Below are positions 15,496 through 24,542 of a stretch of DNA of 35,853 bases, one piece after another. Location of the stretch: the NCBI GenBank assembly GCA_048594375.1, contig JBMDXK010000029.1, positions 1 through 35,853 on the forward strand, written 5' to 3'. The DNA is from JBMDXK01 sp048594375 (lineage in GTDB: Bacteria; Pseudomonadota; Alphaproteobacteria; Rhizobiales; Methylopilaceae). How positions within the stretch are numbered: position 1 is the first letter of the stretch; each line of letters starts with the position of its first letter. Both the position numbers and the translations under genes were made by a program. Under the pieces are notes generated by a model. The model worked only from the letters and a program-made list of their open reading frames with translations, was not told where the DNA came from and made no database searches.

Positions 15496-16520
15496 CAGGC
15501 GGCCTGTTTTTCAGCAAGACGCAGATACGCTTCCTGCATGGCTTTGCGGGTTGTTTCAGCCTCGGTGGATGTCATGATGCTGATACGCATATCCTGAGGC
15601 ACCGCTACGCCGGTATAGTCTTCTGCGGCATCCATGTACCAGCCCAGATGCTTGCGGGCATGGCGCACTCCCACCTTTTCACCATAGAGCGTTAGCAAGC
15701 CTTCGTAATGTTCCAGCGCCAGAGCGCATTGTATCTCCAGCGATGGAACCGGCAATGTTATACCCTGTTGCAGATAATGCGCGATATGCCCCAACAGCCA
15801 CGGCCTGCCTTGCGCACCGCGCCCCACCATCACGCCATCAGCACCCGATTGCTGAAGTATTGTGCGTGCATCCACACCGGATTTGACATCACCATTGGCA
15901 ATCACGGGAAGCGAAACGGCGTTCTTCACCGCTGCAATCGCTGGCCAGTCGGCCTTTCCGGTGTAAAACTGTTCACGGGTGCGGCCATGCACCGTCACAA
16001 GCTGCGCACCCGCATCCGCTGCCCGATACGCCAATTCGGGCGCAACCATGCTGTTTTCATCCCAGCCCAGCCGCATTTTCACCGTAACCGGCACCTTTAC
16101 GGCTTTAACGGTTGCATCAATCAGCCTGACCGCCAGATCAAGATCCTTCAAAAGCGCCGAACCGCACGCGCCTCCGGTCACCTTCTTGGCCGGACAGCCC
16201 ATGTTGATGTCGATGATTTCCGCGCCAGCCCCTTCGGCCAGTTTTGCGGCTTCAGCCAGCCATTGCGGATCGCGCCCCGCAAGCTGCACAATATGCAGCG
16301 GCATTCCGCCGCCTTCCATGCGCAGCCGCGACTCTTCCTCACCCCGTACCAGCAGATTGCTGGCCACCATCTCAGACACCGCCACATGCGCACCCAGCCG
16401 CACCGCAAGACGGCGAAACACAATATCCGTCACACCGGACATGGGCGCAAGCACCACAGGCGTTTGCAGTTTATAAGGCCCACAGAGGGCGCGATGGTCT
16501 GTTGTATTTTTGTCGTGCAT
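15495..16520 (-). CDS. dusB: tRNA-dihydrouridine synthase B (NifR3)
   Basis: This 341-residue flavoenzyme makes dihydrouridine in tRNA and is the gene historically called nifR3, found in front of ntrB in rhizobia and Rhodobacter. The barrel starts VVLAPMSGVTDIVFRRLA. The catalytic Cys lies in INMGCPAKKVTGGACGSAL, substrate residues in VTVHGRTREQFYTGKADW, and the FMN-phosphate site in VIANGDVKSG...GVMVGRGAQGRPWLL. I prefer the ATG at 16520 over an upstream TTG at 16532, which has no ribosome site. It leads the dusB-ntrB unit. Confidence 0.96.
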   Translation of the reverse strand: MHDKNTTDHRALCGPYKLQTPVVLAPMSGVTDIVFRRLAVRLGAHVAVSEMVASNLLVRGEEESRLRMEGGGMPLHIVQLAGRDPQWLAEAAKLAEGAGAEIIDINMGCPAKKVTGGACGSALLKDLDLAVRLIDATVKAVKVPVTVKMRLGWDENSMVAPELAYRAADAGAQLVTVHGRTREQFYTGKADWPAIAAVKNAVSLPVIANGDVKSGVDARTILQQSGADGVMVGRGAQGRPWLLGHIAHYLQQGITLPVPSLEIQCALALEHYEGLLTLYGEKVGVRHARKHLGWYMDAAEDYTGVAVPQDMRISIMTSTEAETTRKAMQEAYLRLAEKQAA

Positions 16521-16916
16521 GGGCGCAAACAATAGCGGAATTTAACGGCAGAGCAAGTTGTTTGAACTGTCCCCTATTTTCGTTTTTATTGCCGTGAAGT
16601 ACTCCTTTTCAAGCGCAGAATTCTGTTTTTGATCTTTTGAAGTGTCTGGGGTCCGGTTGAAAGGATCTTAAGCTGTATAAAAATTATGATTTTAGTTCAG
16701 AGCAATGACAGCAGGTTAACCTGTTATTAAGTATAAATGTTCAAAAGTAAATCACTCACACGGGTCGTGTGAATCACAATCGCATAATCCCTCATAAAAA
16801 GAACAGGCTTGGAGCCGAAATCGAGGTTATGCGCTTTTTAGAATACTCACGTATTCCTTGTTCGGTGTTGCGTATGAAGAAGGTTAAGCAAAGCACTTTT
16901 AGGGCAGGCATACACC
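16521..16916. other. Intergenic with two operator-like palindromes in front of the parA-like gene
   Basis: This gap separates the divergent dusB (minus) and parA-like (plus) genes. CAGGTTAACCTG (16712-16723) is a perfect palindrome, and TCACACG-ggt-CGTGTGA (16756-16772) is a perfect inverted repeat. No reading frame here is convincing. Confidence 0.55.
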
Positions 16917-17594
16917 ATGATCGGATATATTGTAACTGTTGCATCTTTGAAAGGCGGTAGCGGAAAGAGTACGCTTGCAGCAAGTCTTGCGGCGCACTGG
17001 CAGGCGCAAGGACGTCGGCCTGTTTTACTCGATAGCGATCCACAACGCTCACTGCCAAGACTTGCGGAACGGGAAAAAAAACTCAATAACATTCCTATTG
17101 TTGAGGATTGCACTGAAAACGTGTGGAAGACCGCTCGTCGTCTTTCAGGACGCCACGGAGTAGTTATCATTGATACGCCCGGCTTTCGTAGTGAATCCAC
17201 TATTGGGGCTTTGGCTGCTGCGCACTTTGTTCTTATTCCTGTTAAACCATCGCCTCTTGACGTCGATCTCATGATGGACACTGTGGGAGTCTTGAAAGAG
17301 GGTATCAAGGGCTGGACGCCAACCTTCCGTTGCGTGATGACGCAAACTATTCCTAACAGCGTTATTGCCCGTCATCTGCGCAATGAACTCAACCGCGCGG
17401 GCTTACCCATGCTGGAAGCTGAAATACAAAATCGTGTAGCTTATGGTGAAGCCGCACTTTATGGTGCAACACCGAACCTTATGGATGAAACAAGTGCAGC
17501 TTCACGAGATATTCTTGGAGTGGCGCAAGAAATAGAAAGCCTTTTAACCACGAAGCGCAATGTAAAAGCAGCAAGCGTGCAGGTGGCTGCTTAA
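16917..17594 (+). CDS. Orphan ParA/MinD-type ATPase
   Basis: This 225-residue protein is a small ParA-family ATPase without an N-terminal DNA-binding domain. The deviant Walker A motif is KGGSGKST (12-19), Walker A' is the VVIIDTPG strand, and LIPVKPSPLDVDLM follows. Its length fits plasmid ParF-like and VirC1-like proteins better than the chromosomal ParA that acts with ParB. AGG stands close before the ATG at 16917. No parB-like or cargo gene is adjacent, and it lies on the opposite strand to the ntr genes around it. It could position a protein complex or secretion machinery, or be a remnant of a mobile element. Palindromes upstream may be its operator. Confidence 0.88.
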   Translation: MIGYIVTVASLKGGSGKSTLAASLAAHWQAQGRRPVLLDSDPQRSLPRLAEREKKLNNIPIVEDCTENVWKTARRLSGRHGVVIIDTPGFRSESTIGALAAAHFVLIPVKPSPLDVDLMMDTVGVLKEGIKGWTPTFRCVMTQTIPNSVIARHLRNELNRAGLPMLEAEIQNRVAYGEAALYGATPNLMDETSAASRDILGVAQEIESLLTTKRNVKAASVQVAA

Positions 17595-17894
17595 GGAATC
17601 GTAGAGCGAATTTTCGTCTCACACATCATCAAGCGAATACAGAATTTTACAGCGAAAGCGTGACAAATAATCACGCTTTCCCTTCATGCACATATATAGC
17701 CTAAGGCATAAAAATGATTGCATGCCTTAAGTTATAATTCTTTATTATATAGCAGAATTTCACCAATTAAAATAATCATTTTATTTGAAAATCGGCAACA
17801 TACGCAAAATTTTACTATCCTCGCTAGCTTCATGACATAAAAACATAAAATATTTATTTAATTATTATATTACACATTTTCATATGGATTATAA
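17595..17894. other. Intergenic with two tandem hairpins after the parA-like gene
   Basis: GAAAGCGTG (17654-17662) pairs perfectly with CACGCTTTC (17672-17680), and TAAGGCAT (17702-17709) with ATGCCTTA (17722-17729). Neither has a clear T-run, so they are weak terminators or RNA-stability elements. The remainder is very AT-rich and should hold the promoter of the methyltransferase gene at 17895. Confidence 0.55.
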
Positions 17895-18557
17895 ATGCGC
17901 ATTGAATACTCTAGTGACCTGAGCCAAGTACAATACTCCAATTTTGAAGACAGGCTTTCTGCTTCCCTGCATGCTAATCAGAATATGCCGCGCGCATCAC
18001 AACGCGTGACAATTCCAGCGATGCAAGAGGCTAAAAATTTGGCAGAAGCTTATAGCGATTATCTTGATGATGGTGATCGGGTTCTCGATATTGGAGCAGG
18101 CGAGGGTTATTTTGCTTTAGAATTAGCTTCTGCCGCAAAGAATAAAAATATTACATTAAAAATTACAGCGGTAGATATAACGCCATCCCATCTTTATTTT
18201 GACAATATACGCAGGATTTATAGTAGAGATACACGCAGTATGGTCAAGTATAAAGAGAAAGATATTTCTCATTTTCAATTTAAAGATTTTTATGCGTTCG
18301 TTAATGCAGTAGCGGTTTTACCTTATATTGCTGTTGATAAGCAGCTGCGTATAATTAATAAAATGGCCAACCACTTAAAAGCAAACGGACATGCTGTATT
18401 TGATGTGCTGATAGGTTCTTCCATGAACCAACGTTCTTTGTTTCCCCTTTCTACAGAACAGTTTCAGGATATGCTTTCTAACCTTCGAGCGAAGGGGTAT
18501 AATCCAGATGTTGAGTATTCAGCCCCTTTTACTAATATTCACATTGCCAGAGAATAG
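17895..18557 (+). CDS. Class I SAM-dependent methyltransferase, substrate unknown
   Basis: This 220-residue protein carries the Rossmann-fold SAM motif I, VLDIGAGEGYFALELA (63-78), an acidic residue after strand 2 (TAVDITPSHL), and a motif IV region FYAFVNAVAVLPYI where the usual Asp/Pro pattern is relaxed. The family (methyltransferase domain 25-like) cannot be narrowed to a substrate. The N-terminus (MRIEYSSDLSQVQYSNFEDR) is polar with no signal. The gene is AT-rich, sits on the plus strand between ntrX and the parA-like gene, and is likely acquired. Its C-terminal half is short, so a truncated or single-purpose enzyme is possible. Confidence 0.8.
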   Translation: MRIEYSSDLSQVQYSNFEDRLSASLHANQNMPRASQRVTIPAMQEAKNLAEAYSDYLDDGDRVLDIGAGEGYFALELASAAKNKNITLKITAVDITPSHLYFDNIRRIYSRDTRSMVKYKEKDISHFQFKDFYAFVNAVAVLPYIAVDKQLRIINKMANHLKANGHAVFDVLIGSSMNQRSLFPLSTEQFQDMLSNLRAKGYNPDVEYSAPFTNIHIARE

Positions 18558-18693
18558 TTTTCCGGTAGGAATAATCTTTTCAAGTCACCATGTTTTGAAC
18601 GGACACTCAGATCAATTGGTTCTGACACTACAACAAACGCATAATAATATGATTATACGATTGTGCTGGTGAATTTGTGCCTTATTACGGGTT

Positions 18694-20061
18694 TTATCCC
18701 ACCCCTAATGATTTCAGTTTGCGGTGCAGGGCCGAGCGTTCCATGCCCACAAATTCCGAGGTGCGTGAAATATTGCCCCCGAAGCGGTTGATCTGCGCCA
18801 CAAGATATTGTTTTTCAAACAATTCACGCGCTTCGCGCAGGGGCATTCCCATCAGTTTTTCACCGCCCACACCGCTGGGGGTGGGTGGTACCATGGTGCC
18901 AACCTCTGCCGGTAACATACTGGCTGTAATCACCGCGTCCGGCTCACCGCCGGTCAGGATCATCAACCGCTCCACATTGTTGCGCAACTGGCGCACATTG
19001 CCCGGCCAGTCATGGGATTGCAAAACCGCCATGGCATCATCGCCAATAATCCGTTTGGCGAGGCCGCTTTGTACCGAAATCTGATCCAGAAAATAATCAA
19101 TCAGTTCTGGAATATCTTCACGGCGTTCTGCCAATGCCGGTACGCGCACCGGCACCACTGCCAGCCTGTGGTATAAATCTTCGCGGAACCGCCCTTCGGC
19201 AATTTCAATGCCCATATCGCGGCTGGAGGATGAAAAAATCCGCACATCCACATGCACACGGGTTGCACCGCCCACACGGGTGAAATTTTGATCCACCAGC
19301 ACCCGCAGGATCCGCCCCTGTGTTTCGCGCGGCATGTCGGCAATTTCATCTATATACAGCGTGCCGCCATGGGCTTCTTCCAGCAAGCCGATCTGGCGCG
19401 GACGCCCTTCGCTGCCTTCAACCCCAAACAGTGCTGCCTCCATACCATCTGGCGTAATGGTTGCTGCATTCAGCGCAATAAAGGGCGCATTGGCACGGGC
19501 TGAAGCCGCATGAAGTGCGCGTGCGGTGACTTCCTTACCGGCACCGGAAGGCCCTGAAATCATCACGCGAGAATTGGTGGGCGCCACCCGCTCAATGGTG
19601 GCGCGCAGGTGGTTCATCACCGTGGATTTGCCGATGAATTTCATTGTATGGCCAGACTTCTGGCGCAGCTCCTTGACTTCCCGTTTCAGCTGCGAGGCTT
19701 CCAGCGCACGCTGCACCACCAGCACAAGGCGATCGGCCTTGAAGGGCTTTTCAATAAAATCATACGCGCCCAGCCGAATGGCTGCCACCGCGGTTTCAAT
19801 GTTGCCGTGACCAGAGATCATGACGACCGGCAGATCAGGATGTTGCTCTTTGACTTTTTCCAAAATCTCCATGCCATCCAGCCGACTGCCCTGCAACCAG
19901 ATGTCCTGAAAAATCAAGTTTGGACGGCGCTGCTCAATCATGGTGAGCGCTTCATCCGCATTGCGCGCTACCCGTGTACGGTAACCCTCATCTTCCAGAA
20001 TACCGGCAACCAGTTCACGGATATCGGCTTCGTCATCAACAATCAGAATATCGGCAGACAT
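18694..20061 (-). CDS. ntrX: Nitrogen regulation response regulator NtrX
   Basis: NtrX is the partner of NtrY. The 455-residue protein has a receiver domain with pocket VDDEAD (8-13), phospho-acceptor Asp53 and Lys106, an AAA+ domain with Walker A SGPSGAGKE (169-177) and YIDEIADMP, and a Fis-type helix-turn-helix ending SEFVGMERSALHRKLKSLG. The sigma-54 contact loop is altered: where NtrC has GAFTGA this protein reads GVEGSEGRPRQ. Alphaproteobacterial NtrX proteins are known to lack the motif, and some act as sigma-70-type regulators. I chose the ATG at 20061, which has GGAGAGG upstream, rather than the TTG at 20067; the ntrY stop then ends two bases before it. Confidence 0.96.
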   Translation of the reverse strand: MSADILIVDDEADIRELVAGILEDEGYRTRVARNADEALTMIEQRRPNLIFQDIWLQGSRLDGMEILEKVKEQHPDLPVVMISGHGNIETAVAAIRLGAYDFIEKPFKADRLVLVVQRALEASQLKREVKELRQKSGHTMKFIGKSTVMNHLRATIERVAPTNSRVMISGPSGAGKEVTARALHAASARANAPFIALNAATITPDGMEAALFGVEGSEGRPRQIGLLEEAHGGTLYIDEIADMPRETQGRILRVLVDQNFTRVGGATRVHVDVRIFSSSSRDMGIEIAEGRFREDLYHRLAVVPVRVPALAERREDIPELIDYFLDQISVQSGLAKRIIGDDAMAVLQSHDWPGNVRQLRNNVERLMILTGGEPDAVITASMLPAEVGTMVPPTPSGVGGEKLMGMPLREARELFEKQYLVAQINRFGGNISRTSEFVGMERSALHRKLKSLGVG

Positions 20062-20063
20062 TT

Positions 20064-22328
20064 TCAAGCCTCTCCTGTTTGTGGGATTTTACGGGAAGCA
20101 CCTTCGGGCTTTCCCTGTTCATTCTCCTGCCCACCACTGCGGGCAAAAACCAGACGGATACACGCGCCATGGCCACCTGTGGCCACCTCCGGTGCATCCT
20201 GCAATTCAATATAGCCGCCATGCTCTTCGGCAATTTTGGCAACAATAGCCAAGCCTAAACCTGTCCCTTTTTCGCGGGTGGTCATGTACGGCTCCAGCAA
20301 GCGGGCGCGGTTTTCAACCGGCAAACCAATACCGTTATCAATCACCTTCACCTCGATGGTTGTTTCCGTCTCGGTGATCTCCACGCGCACATGGCCTTTT
20401 TCAAAACCGGCGCGTTCCACAGCCTGTACGGATTCAGACGCATTCTTGATAATATTGGTCATGGCCTGTGAAATCAGCCGGCGATCAAACCGCGCCGTTA
20501 AAGGCGGTTCTGGCGCATGAATCTCAATCAGAATATCCGGGTGCCCCACCCGCATCATCCCGACCACCTGGCGGATAGGCTCCAGCATATCGCCTTCTTC
20601 AAACGCCGCTTTCGGCATCCGCGCAAAGGAGGAAAATTCATCCACCATCCGCTTGATGTCATCTACCTGCCGCACAATAGTGCCTACACATTGCTCAAAA
20701 ACCTCGCGGTCTTCCACAATAACCTTGCCGTATTTGCGGCGGATGCGCTCCGCTGAAAGCTGGATGGGTGTGAGCGGATTTTTAATCTCGTGCGCAATAC
20801 GCCGCGCCACATCTGCCCACGCCGATGTACGCTGCGCGGTTACCAGATCAGTAATATCATCCAGCGTCAACACATAGCTGCTTTCCTGCCCCGCACTGGC
20901 CGAAAATTGCTCGCGGCTGAGACGCACATTAAACGTCCGCTCGCGCCCTGCTTTAGGGATTACAATCGTGCGCTGCACCAGCCGCAGATTGCCTTGCCGC
21001 ACTTCGCTCAGCAAAACATCAAGCTCCGGTGACAAAGTGCTAAGAGATACACCCAGTACACCGGCCTCATCCACATCGAACAACCGTTCGGCCGCGCGGT
21101 TCATCAAGGAAATACTGCCATCATGTTCAAGGCCGATAACCCCCGCACTCACGCCGCCCAGAATAGCCTGAGTGAACCGGCGGCGGCTGTCAATCTGCTC
21201 GCTGGCTTCCAGCAAAGCGTTGCGCTGGTTACGCAATTGGGCGGTCATCTTGTTAAATGTATCGGACAGCCCTCCCAGATCGCCCTCGCCCTTTCCCGCA
21301 GGAACCTGCACATAAAGATTGCCCGCAGCCACTTGCCCTGATGCTTGCATCAGGCGGCGGATCGGCGCAACAAGACGGTTTGAAAAAGCCAGCCCCAACC
21401 AGATGGACGCCAGCAGCAGTGTTAAGGACACCACCAGATACATCAGCCCGAATGCCACTTTCACGCCGAAGCGACGGTTTTCAAGTGCAGAATATTCGGC
21501 TGCTGCCTGTTCTGTCATGCGTTGATACTGGTTGGCGCGGGGATCAACCGCCCGCACCACAAACAACCATTTGTTGTTCTGGAAAGAGCCAAGCTTCAAA
21601 ATGGCGCCGATAGCGTTCTGGTTGCCCGGCGTGAGAATGGCCGGTGCGTCGCTGTCCACCTGCGCCAGCGAGTCTTCCGGCGGCATGGGATAAGGACGGC
21701 TGTTATCCAGAATAATCTGTTCGTCCACGGTCATATCTTCATTCAGAATATAAGCCGCAGCCAGACCGCGAATATTCGCCTGCACATTCATAATCTCGCT
21801 AAACCGCGGACGATCCGTGTTATACACCATCACGGAGCGGTTGATGTCGGTTGCCATTGCCAGCACTTCCCCACGGATAGAGCGCACTTGCTCATCCAGA
21901 TAGGCTCGCGCCACAACCAGCGAATTATCCACAATCGCCCGCGCACGGGTGGAAAACCACTCATCCAGTCCGCGATCAATGGTCACCGAAGCAATCACTG
22001 CCAACAGAATGGCTGGCGCGGCCGCAATAATGGAAAACAGCGCAATCACACGGGAATGCAACTGCGCTCCCGCTTGCTTTTCCTGCCGCGCCTTGCGGAT
22101 GCGCAGCCCCTCCCACACAATCACCAGCAACAGCACCGCACCGAACAACACATTGATGAACAAGGTGGTAACCACCACCCGATGCACCGGCTCGATGGGT
22201 GTCAGCCCCGCCAACACCAAAAAGGTGACAAGGGTTGACGCTAACGCAAGCGAAAGCGCAGCCGGCCCAATGATGCCGGGTCCCGTACGGGGTGCTTTCA
22301 GGGAAATGAAAGACCTTGGTTCTGCCAC
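20064..22328 (-). CDS. ntrY: Nitrogen regulation membrane sensor kinase NtrY
   Basis: This 754-residue inner-membrane histidine kinase phosphorylates NtrX. Two N-terminal hairpins of membrane helices (about 20-75 and 90-120) are followed by a periplasmic region, another helix (LMYLVVSLTLLLASIWLGLA) and a HAMP domain starting NRLVAPIRRLMQASG. A PAS domain (about 380-480) precedes His513 in RIAHEIKNPLTPIQLSAERIRR, and the ATPase boxes are NIIKNASESV, DNGIGLP and GTGLGLAIVAKI. The start appears to be GTG at 22328 with a GAGG site close upstream. It forms an operon with ntrX. Confidence 0.96.
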   Translation of the reverse strand: MAEPRSFISLKAPRTGPGIIGPAALSLALASTLVTFLVLAGLTPIEPVHRVVVTTLFINVLFGAVLLLVIVWEGLRIRKARQEKQAGAQLHSRVIALFSIIAAAPAILLAVIASVTIDRGLDEWFSTRARAIVDNSLVVARAYLDEQVRSIRGEVLAMATDINRSVMVYNTDRPRFSEIMNVQANIRGLAAAYILNEDMTVDEQIILDNSRPYPMPPEDSLAQVDSDAPAILTPGNQNAIGAILKLGSFQNNKWLFVVRAVDPRANQYQRMTEQAAAEYSALENRRFGVKVAFGLMYLVVSLTLLLASIWLGLAFSNRLVAPIRRLMQASGQVAAGNLYVQVPAGKGEGDLGGLSDTFNKMTAQLRNQRNALLEASEQIDSRRRFTQAILGGVSAGVIGLEHDGSISLMNRAAERLFDVDEAGVLGVSLSTLSPELDVLLSEVRQGNLRLVQRTIVIPKAGRERTFNVRLSREQFSASAGQESSYVLTLDDITDLVTAQRTSAWADVARRIAHEIKNPLTPIQLSAERIRRKYGKVIVEDREVFEQCVGTIVRQVDDIKRMVDEFSSFARMPKAAFEEGDMLEPIRQVVGMMRVGHPDILIEIHAPEPPLTARFDRRLISQAMTNIIKNASESVQAVERAGFEKGHVRVEITETETTIEVKVIDNGIGLPVENRARLLEPYMTTREKGTGLGLAIVAKIAEEHGGYIELQDAPEVATGGHGACIRLVFARSGGQENEQGKPEGASRKIPQTGEA

Positions 22329-22429
22329 GCCTGCCTCAGAGTTCAGAAAAATACGGCATGGAGCAAGATGTTGTTAGAATCACATGCCAGCCGACACACT
22401 GTGATGCGATTGCGCCATAATCGTGGCAT

Positions 22430-22981
22430 TTAGGCAACATTATTCCGGTTGGCTACGGTGTTGTGAACCATTTTTAACGCTTCTTGCACTGTTGCAGCGC
22501 GAATAGACTCCCGGCTGTGGCTGCCAAAACGCCACTCGTGGTGCTGTGTATGCACCTGCCCATCCGCGCGATACGCTACAGCCATATGCACCAGACCCAC
22601 AGGCTTTTCAACGGTTCCACCTTCTGGCCCTGCCACGCCGGTGACAGACACCGCCAAATCCACCCCTAATGCTGAAAGAGCGCCTTCCGCCATTGCGCGT
22701 GCCACCACTTCACTGACGGCTCCCGCGCGTTCCAACATGGCGGGAGAAACGTTCAAGGCGCCGCATTTCACGTCATTGGCGTAAGCAACAATCCCGCCCC
22801 AGACAACCGCGCTGGAACCGCTGATTTCAGTCAGTGCCGCTGCAATCAACCCGCCGGTGCAGGATTCTGCGGTGCCGAGGGTTAAGCCCTGCTGTTTGCA
22901 CAGTGTGATGACGTTATAAGCCAGTTCATGGGTGAGCGTTGAAAAGCGGTAGCCGTTGTTTTCGTCTTCATAAGACTTCAC
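22430..22981 (-). CDS. pncC: Nicotinamide-nucleotide amidase / CinA C-terminal domain protein
   Basis: This 183-residue protein is the stand-alone CinA C-terminal domain that deamidates nicotinamide mononucleotide in the pyridine nucleotide cycle. Motifs are TLGTAESCTGGLIAAALTEISGSS, with the catalytic Ser, then GGIVAYANDVK and VSVTGVAGPEGGTVEKPVGLVH. The start is a GTG at 22981 with a strong GAGGAG site. It is 48 bases downstream of ispDF, likely in the same transcript. An alphaproteobacterial neighbourhood of ispDF and cinA-like genes is common. Confidence 0.94.
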   Translation of the reverse strand: MKSYEDENNGYRFSTLTHELAYNVITLCKQQGLTLGTAESCTGGLIAAALTEISGSSAVVWGGIVAYANDVKCGALNVSPAMLERAGAVSEVVARAMAEGALSALGVDLAVSVTGVAGPEGGTVEKPVGLVHMAVAYRADGQVHTQHHEWRFGSHSRESIRAATVQEALKMVHNTVANRNNVA

Positions 22982-23029
22982 AGTTTTCTCCTCATTGCTC
23001 TCACCGTTTAGAACGCTGGAGATGTGATT

Positions 23030-24217
23030 TTATGGCAAGCGGATAGTGGCGGAGGCCATGGCAGCAAGCCCCTCCCCTCGGCCTGTAAAGCCAAGTTTTT
23101 CTGTGGTCGTGGCTTTCACACCTACGCGATTATGGGAAATGCAAGCAATATCCGCAATACGGTCGCGGATGGCCTCGCGGTAAGGCCCTACTTTTGGATG
23201 CTCGCCAATTACGGTAAGGTCAAGATGGGCAATCATACCGCCGCGTTCCCTTACGCGCCGTATGGCATCGGCGAAAAACTGCGCTGAATCTGCACCCTTC
23301 CATTTTTTATCGGATGGGGGGAAGTGCGTGCCGATGTCTCCATCAGCCAATGCGCCAAGCAAGGCATCGGTCAGCGCATGCAGACCGACATCGGCATCGG
23401 AATGCCCCAGCAGCCCGTGGCTATGGGGTATTTTAACCCCGCCGAGTATCACATGATTGCCTTCTCCGAAAGCGTGGACATCAAACCCTTGCCCCACCCG
23501 AATATCAAGAAGCTGGCCAAGCTGTTCGCGCTCGGCGCGGATAAAATCGGCAGATGTTGTCATTTTGATATTTCCTGTTTCACCTGTAATAATGCTCACC
23601 CGATGTCCTGCAAAGACGGCCACTGCACTGTCATCGGTAAAATCAGAGCGTCCGGTTCTGGCTGCTTGTTTGTGCGCGTCCAGAATGAGATTAAATCTGA
23701 AAGCCTGTGGAGTTTGTACCGCTCGCAGGGTTTCACGCATCAGCGTTTCTGCGTGGTGAGACGTATTATCTACCCGCACAATGCTATCCACTACCAGCAT
23801 TCCGGGTACGGCGGCACCTTCAAGGTTTGCAGCTTTGATAGCGCGGGAGATTAAATCAGACGAGACAAACGGGCGAGCTGCATCGTGGATAAGCACCGTA
23901 TCAAAGCCTTTGGCTTCAAGTGCGCAAAGGCCATTGAATACGGAGGCTTGCCGTGTTGCACCGCCGACAACAGGAGGCAGCAGATTTGTCATACCGCGGG
24001 TGGCATCAGCGTAAAGCGCTTCATCCCCCGCACGCATAACAACCTGCACAGCGTGGATAGCATCATGGTTTACAAATGCCCGCAGCGTATGGGTCAGCAA
24101 AGGCTCCCCGCGCAACGGCAGGTATTGTTTTGGTAACGCAGCCTTGCCGCTATGAACCCGCAAGCCACTGCCTGCAGCAACAATCACGGCAACACAACGG
24201 GGCGATGAGGATGGCAT
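23030..24217 (-). CDS. ispDF: Bifunctional IspD/IspF enzyme of the MEP isoprenoid pathway
   Basis: This 395-residue fusion carries out two non-consecutive steps: cytidylyl transfer to MEP (IspD) and formation of 2-C-methyl-D-erythritol 2,4-cyclodiphosphate (IspF). IspD spans about 8-225, with VIVAAGSGLRVHSG...LPKQYLPL at the nucleotide site and VLIHDAARPFV. IspF starts near residue 239, with metal ligands in GFDVHAF (Asp246, His248), then HSHGLLGHSDADVGLHAL, DIGTHFPPSD and the C-terminal TTTEKLGFTGRGEGL. Fusion in this order is characteristic of alphaproteobacteria and some epsilonproteobacteria. It heads the minus-strand block. Confidence 0.97.
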   Translation of the reverse strand: MPSSSPRCVAVIVAAGSGLRVHSGKAALPKQYLPLRGEPLLTHTLRAFVNHDAIHAVQVVMRAGDEALYADATRGMTNLLPPVVGGATRQASVFNGLCALEAKGFDTVLIHDAARPFVSSDLISRAIKAANLEGAAVPGMLVVDSIVRVDNTSHHAETLMRETLRAVQTPQAFRFNLILDAHKQAARTGRSDFTDDSAVAVFAGHRVSIITGETGNIKMTTSADFIRAEREQLGQLLDIRVGQGFDVHAFGEGNHVILGGVKIPHSHGLLGHSDADVGLHALTDALLGALADGDIGTHFPPSDKKWKGADSAQFFADAIRRVRERGGMIAHLDLTVIGEHPKVGPYREAIRDRIADIACISHNRVGVKATTTEKLGFTGRGEGLAAMASATIRLP

Positions 24218-24542
24218 GAGAATCTCTCAGTAGTGTAAACCTAGATTGCGGCTACATAAGATTATTCAGTTCCTTGATGCAAGACGAAAAGACGGTGCGT
24301 GAACGGCTCTCCTTGCCTGCAGAGCAGCACGCGCGAAAATTTCCGCCATTCCTTCTCATGGAATGATTACAAAACGCAAAATTTCAAGTTAAAATTTTGT
24401 TAAATTCTCATTTTTTTATGATTAACGCCAACAATATCTCTTGCTGCGTTAATATTAATATGTAAAACTGTTTTCAATTAAACAATAATGCATTTATACT
24501 TCTCTAATGTCTTTCAAGAAAGATCGTTGAAGTGGGGTTGCA
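24218..24542. other. Divergent intergenic region, no gene recognised
   Basis: The gap carries the promoters of ispDF (minus) and of the EF-hand gene (plus). The half nearest 24543 is AT-rich, as upstream of the other orphan genes of this window. I find no RNA gene or clear operator. Confidence 0.55.
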
